Below are positions 52,207-53,322 of a stretch of 53,322 bases of DNA, piece after piece. The notes beneath the pieces were generated by a model. That model was not told where the DNA came from. It made no database searches and worked only from the letters and a program-made list of their open reading frames with translations. The stretch's first letter is position 1. Every line of letters begins with the position of its first letter. Location of the stretch: NCBI GenBank assembly GCA_044870245.1, contig JBIOYR010000006.1, positions 1 to 53,322 of the forward strand. Reading direction: 5' to 3'. Position numbers and translations under genes: made by a program. This DNA is from DATAFF01 sp044870245 (GTDB lineage: Bacteria > Pseudomonadota > Alphaproteobacteria > Rhizobiales > Aestuariivirgaceae).

Positions 52207-53313
52207 ATGAGCGCGGGAGTCGGCATCGAGCTCCAAAATTTGACTGTGAGCTTTGGTGATTTCGTTGCCGTGCATGATGCCACGGTGACGATCGAGGGCG
52301 GCGAGTTCTTTTCGTTTCTCGGCCCCTCCGGTTGCGGCAAGACCACGATCCTGCGCACCGTGTCGGGCTTTCAGGAGCCGAGCGCCGGCCGGGTCAGGAT
52401 CGGCGGCCAGGACATGGCCGGCATCGGCCCGAACAAGCGCCCGACCGCGCTGATCTTCCAGAATCTCGCGTTGTTTCCGCTGATGCGGGTATGGGAGAAC
52501 ATCACCTTTGCCATGGAGGTGAAGGGCAAGGGCAAGACCGAGCGGCGTCGTCGCGCCAACGAGCTGCTCGAGCTCATCGCCCTGCCGCGCCAGGGCGAGA
52601 AATATCCCCATGAGCTTTCCGGCGGCCAGAAGCAGCGGGTGGCGGTGGCGCGGGCGCTTTGCGCCGAGCCGCATGTGCTGCTGCTCGACGAGCCGCTGTC
52701 GGCGCTCGACCTCAAGCTGCGCCAGCATATGCGCACCGAGCTCAGGACCATCCAGCAGCGCGTCGGGATCACCTTCATCTACATCACGCATGATCAGGGC
52801 GAGGCGCTCACCATGTCGGACCACGTCGCGGTGATGCGGGAGGGCGTGATCGAGCAGGTGGCCGATGGTCGCACCATCTATGACGACCCGGCCACGCCCT
52901 TCGTCGCCTCCTTTGTCGGCGAGAACAACTGCTTCACCGGCAAGGTGGCCGGCGCGACCGGCAACGAGGTGCTGGTCGACACCGCGAGCGGACCCTTGAC
53001 CGCGCGTGTCGGCACGGCGGCCCGCGGCTCTCTCAAGCAGGGCGACGACGCCATGGTCTTCATTCGACCGGAGTCGTTCCGCATTGCCAACGGCGCCGGC
53101 GCCGGGGGCAGGGTGATCGGGACGGTCTCGGGCGAAGAATTCGAGGGACCGATCTACCACCTGTTCGTCGGCCGGGAGCGCGCTCGTCCGATCAAGGTCT
53201 CGCTGGTCAATCAGGGGCATGCGCGCAGCCATTCGGCGGGCGAGGAGATCGTCCTTGCTTATGACCCGGCAAAGGCGGTGGCGCTGCCGAAGGGCAAGCT
53301 GGCCGCCGACTGA
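52207..53313 (+). CDS. PotA-like ABC transporter ATP-binding protein
   Basis: A 368-aa ATPase. Walker A is GPSGCGKTTI, the signature is LSGGQKQRVAVARAL, Walker B is VLLLDEPLSAL and the switch His is in YITHDQGEALTMSD. The C-terminal 110 residues form a TOBE_2 regulatory domain (AMVFIRPESFRIANGAG). It starts at ATG 52207 behind GGAGCAGGG. It belongs with the PotD-like protein upstream; permease genes should lie right of the window edge. The gene is complete, ending 9 bases from the edge. Confidence 0.94.
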   Translation: MSAGVGIELQNLTVSFGDFVAVHDATVTIEGGEFFSFLGPSGCGKTTILRTVSGFQEPSAGRVRIGGQDMAGIGPNKRPTALIFQNLALFPLMRVWENITFAMEVKGKGKTERRRRANELLELIALPRQGEKYPHELSGGQKQRVAVARALCAEPHVLLLDEPLSALDLKLRQHMRTELRTIQQRVGITFIYITHDQGEALTMSDHVAVMREGVIEQVADGRTIYDDPATPFVASFVGENNCFTGKVAGATGNEVLVDTASGPLTARVGTAARGSLKQGDDAMVFIRPESFRIANGAGAGGRVIGTVSGEEFEGPIYHLFVGRERARPIKVSLVNQGHARSHSAGEEIVLAYDPAKAVALPKGKLAAD

Positions 53314-53322
53314 GGCTTGACG

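Overview
The window looks like chromosome from a high-GC alphaproteobacterium, most likely a member of Hyphomicrobiales (Rhizobiales). The evidence is the rhizobial-type cluster of non-pyrrolysine MttB-family methyltransferases with split corrinoid partners, an Xsc plus SoeABC sulfonate/sulfite set, an HWE-type histidine kinase, a class III cyclase fused to TPRs, and Mur-like and SahR-like operator sequences. No rRNA, tRNA, CRISPR array, insertion sequence or prophage was recognised. No gene-free stretch exceeds 300 bases; the longest are 6649-6915 (267 b), 50762-50993 (232 b, mostly a repeat) and 34111-34339 (229 b, two palindromic repeats).

Layout. (1) 1-6648: the 3' part of a PuuA-like glutamine synthetase, a TPP-dependent acetolactate-synthase-like enzyme, and an operon of an orphan TAXI solute-binding protein with a large membrane-anchored SEL1-like protein. 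(2) 6916-25847: a sulfonate region with Xsc (sulfoacetaldehyde acetyltransferase), a bd-type cyanide-insensitive oxidase (CydAB), alanine dehydrogenase with its Lrp-type regulator, a MocR-type regulator and SoeABC (sulfite dehydrogenase). Ald, Xsc and SoeABC match the steps around taurine deamination, sulfite release and sulfite oxidation, but Tpa and Pta are not in the window. Between them lie a cyclase-TPR protein, an HWE kinase, and an unexpected pair: a type III secretion CesT-like chaperone followed 12 bases later by a 626-aa disordered, effector-like protein. (3) 25910-48934: a corrinoid-dependent methyl-transfer region with four MttB-family methyltransferases, one corrinoid protein, one methyl-THF:corrinoid methyltransferase, one 2Fe-2S/ASKHA reductive activator, two homocysteine methyltransferase-like proteins, DUF1638, PF13769, a 4Fe-4S protein and a GFA-family protein, interspersed with MntH, an EamA exporter, a class IV aminotransferase, a GST, a toxin-antitoxin-like pair and regulators. 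(4) 49097-53313: two unrelated Tat-type solute-binding proteins and a PotA-like ATPase, probably import functions for the methylated amines.

How the parts may work together. MttB-family enzymes demethylate a quaternary or tertiary amine onto the Co(I) corrinoid protein. The methyl group can then pass to THF through the methyl-THF methyltransferase, or to homocysteine through the HMT-like protein, while the ASKHA protein rescues oxidised cobalt. These are the functional modules of MetH on separate polypeptides. The most unusual signal is that three unrelated enzymes of this set (HMT, methyl-THF methyltransferase, ASKHA activator) all end in an Arg-rich tail of the form RRRR-S-stop with different codons, and that all four MttB paralogs carry Arg-rich N-terminal extensions, while the shared corrinoid protein begins with a strongly acidic segment. 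This suggests an undescribed electrostatic docking or assembly code. A second notable element is a family of TAGGCAG-heptamer hairpins in six intergenic gaps, which abut or overlap the flanking stop codon in several of them.
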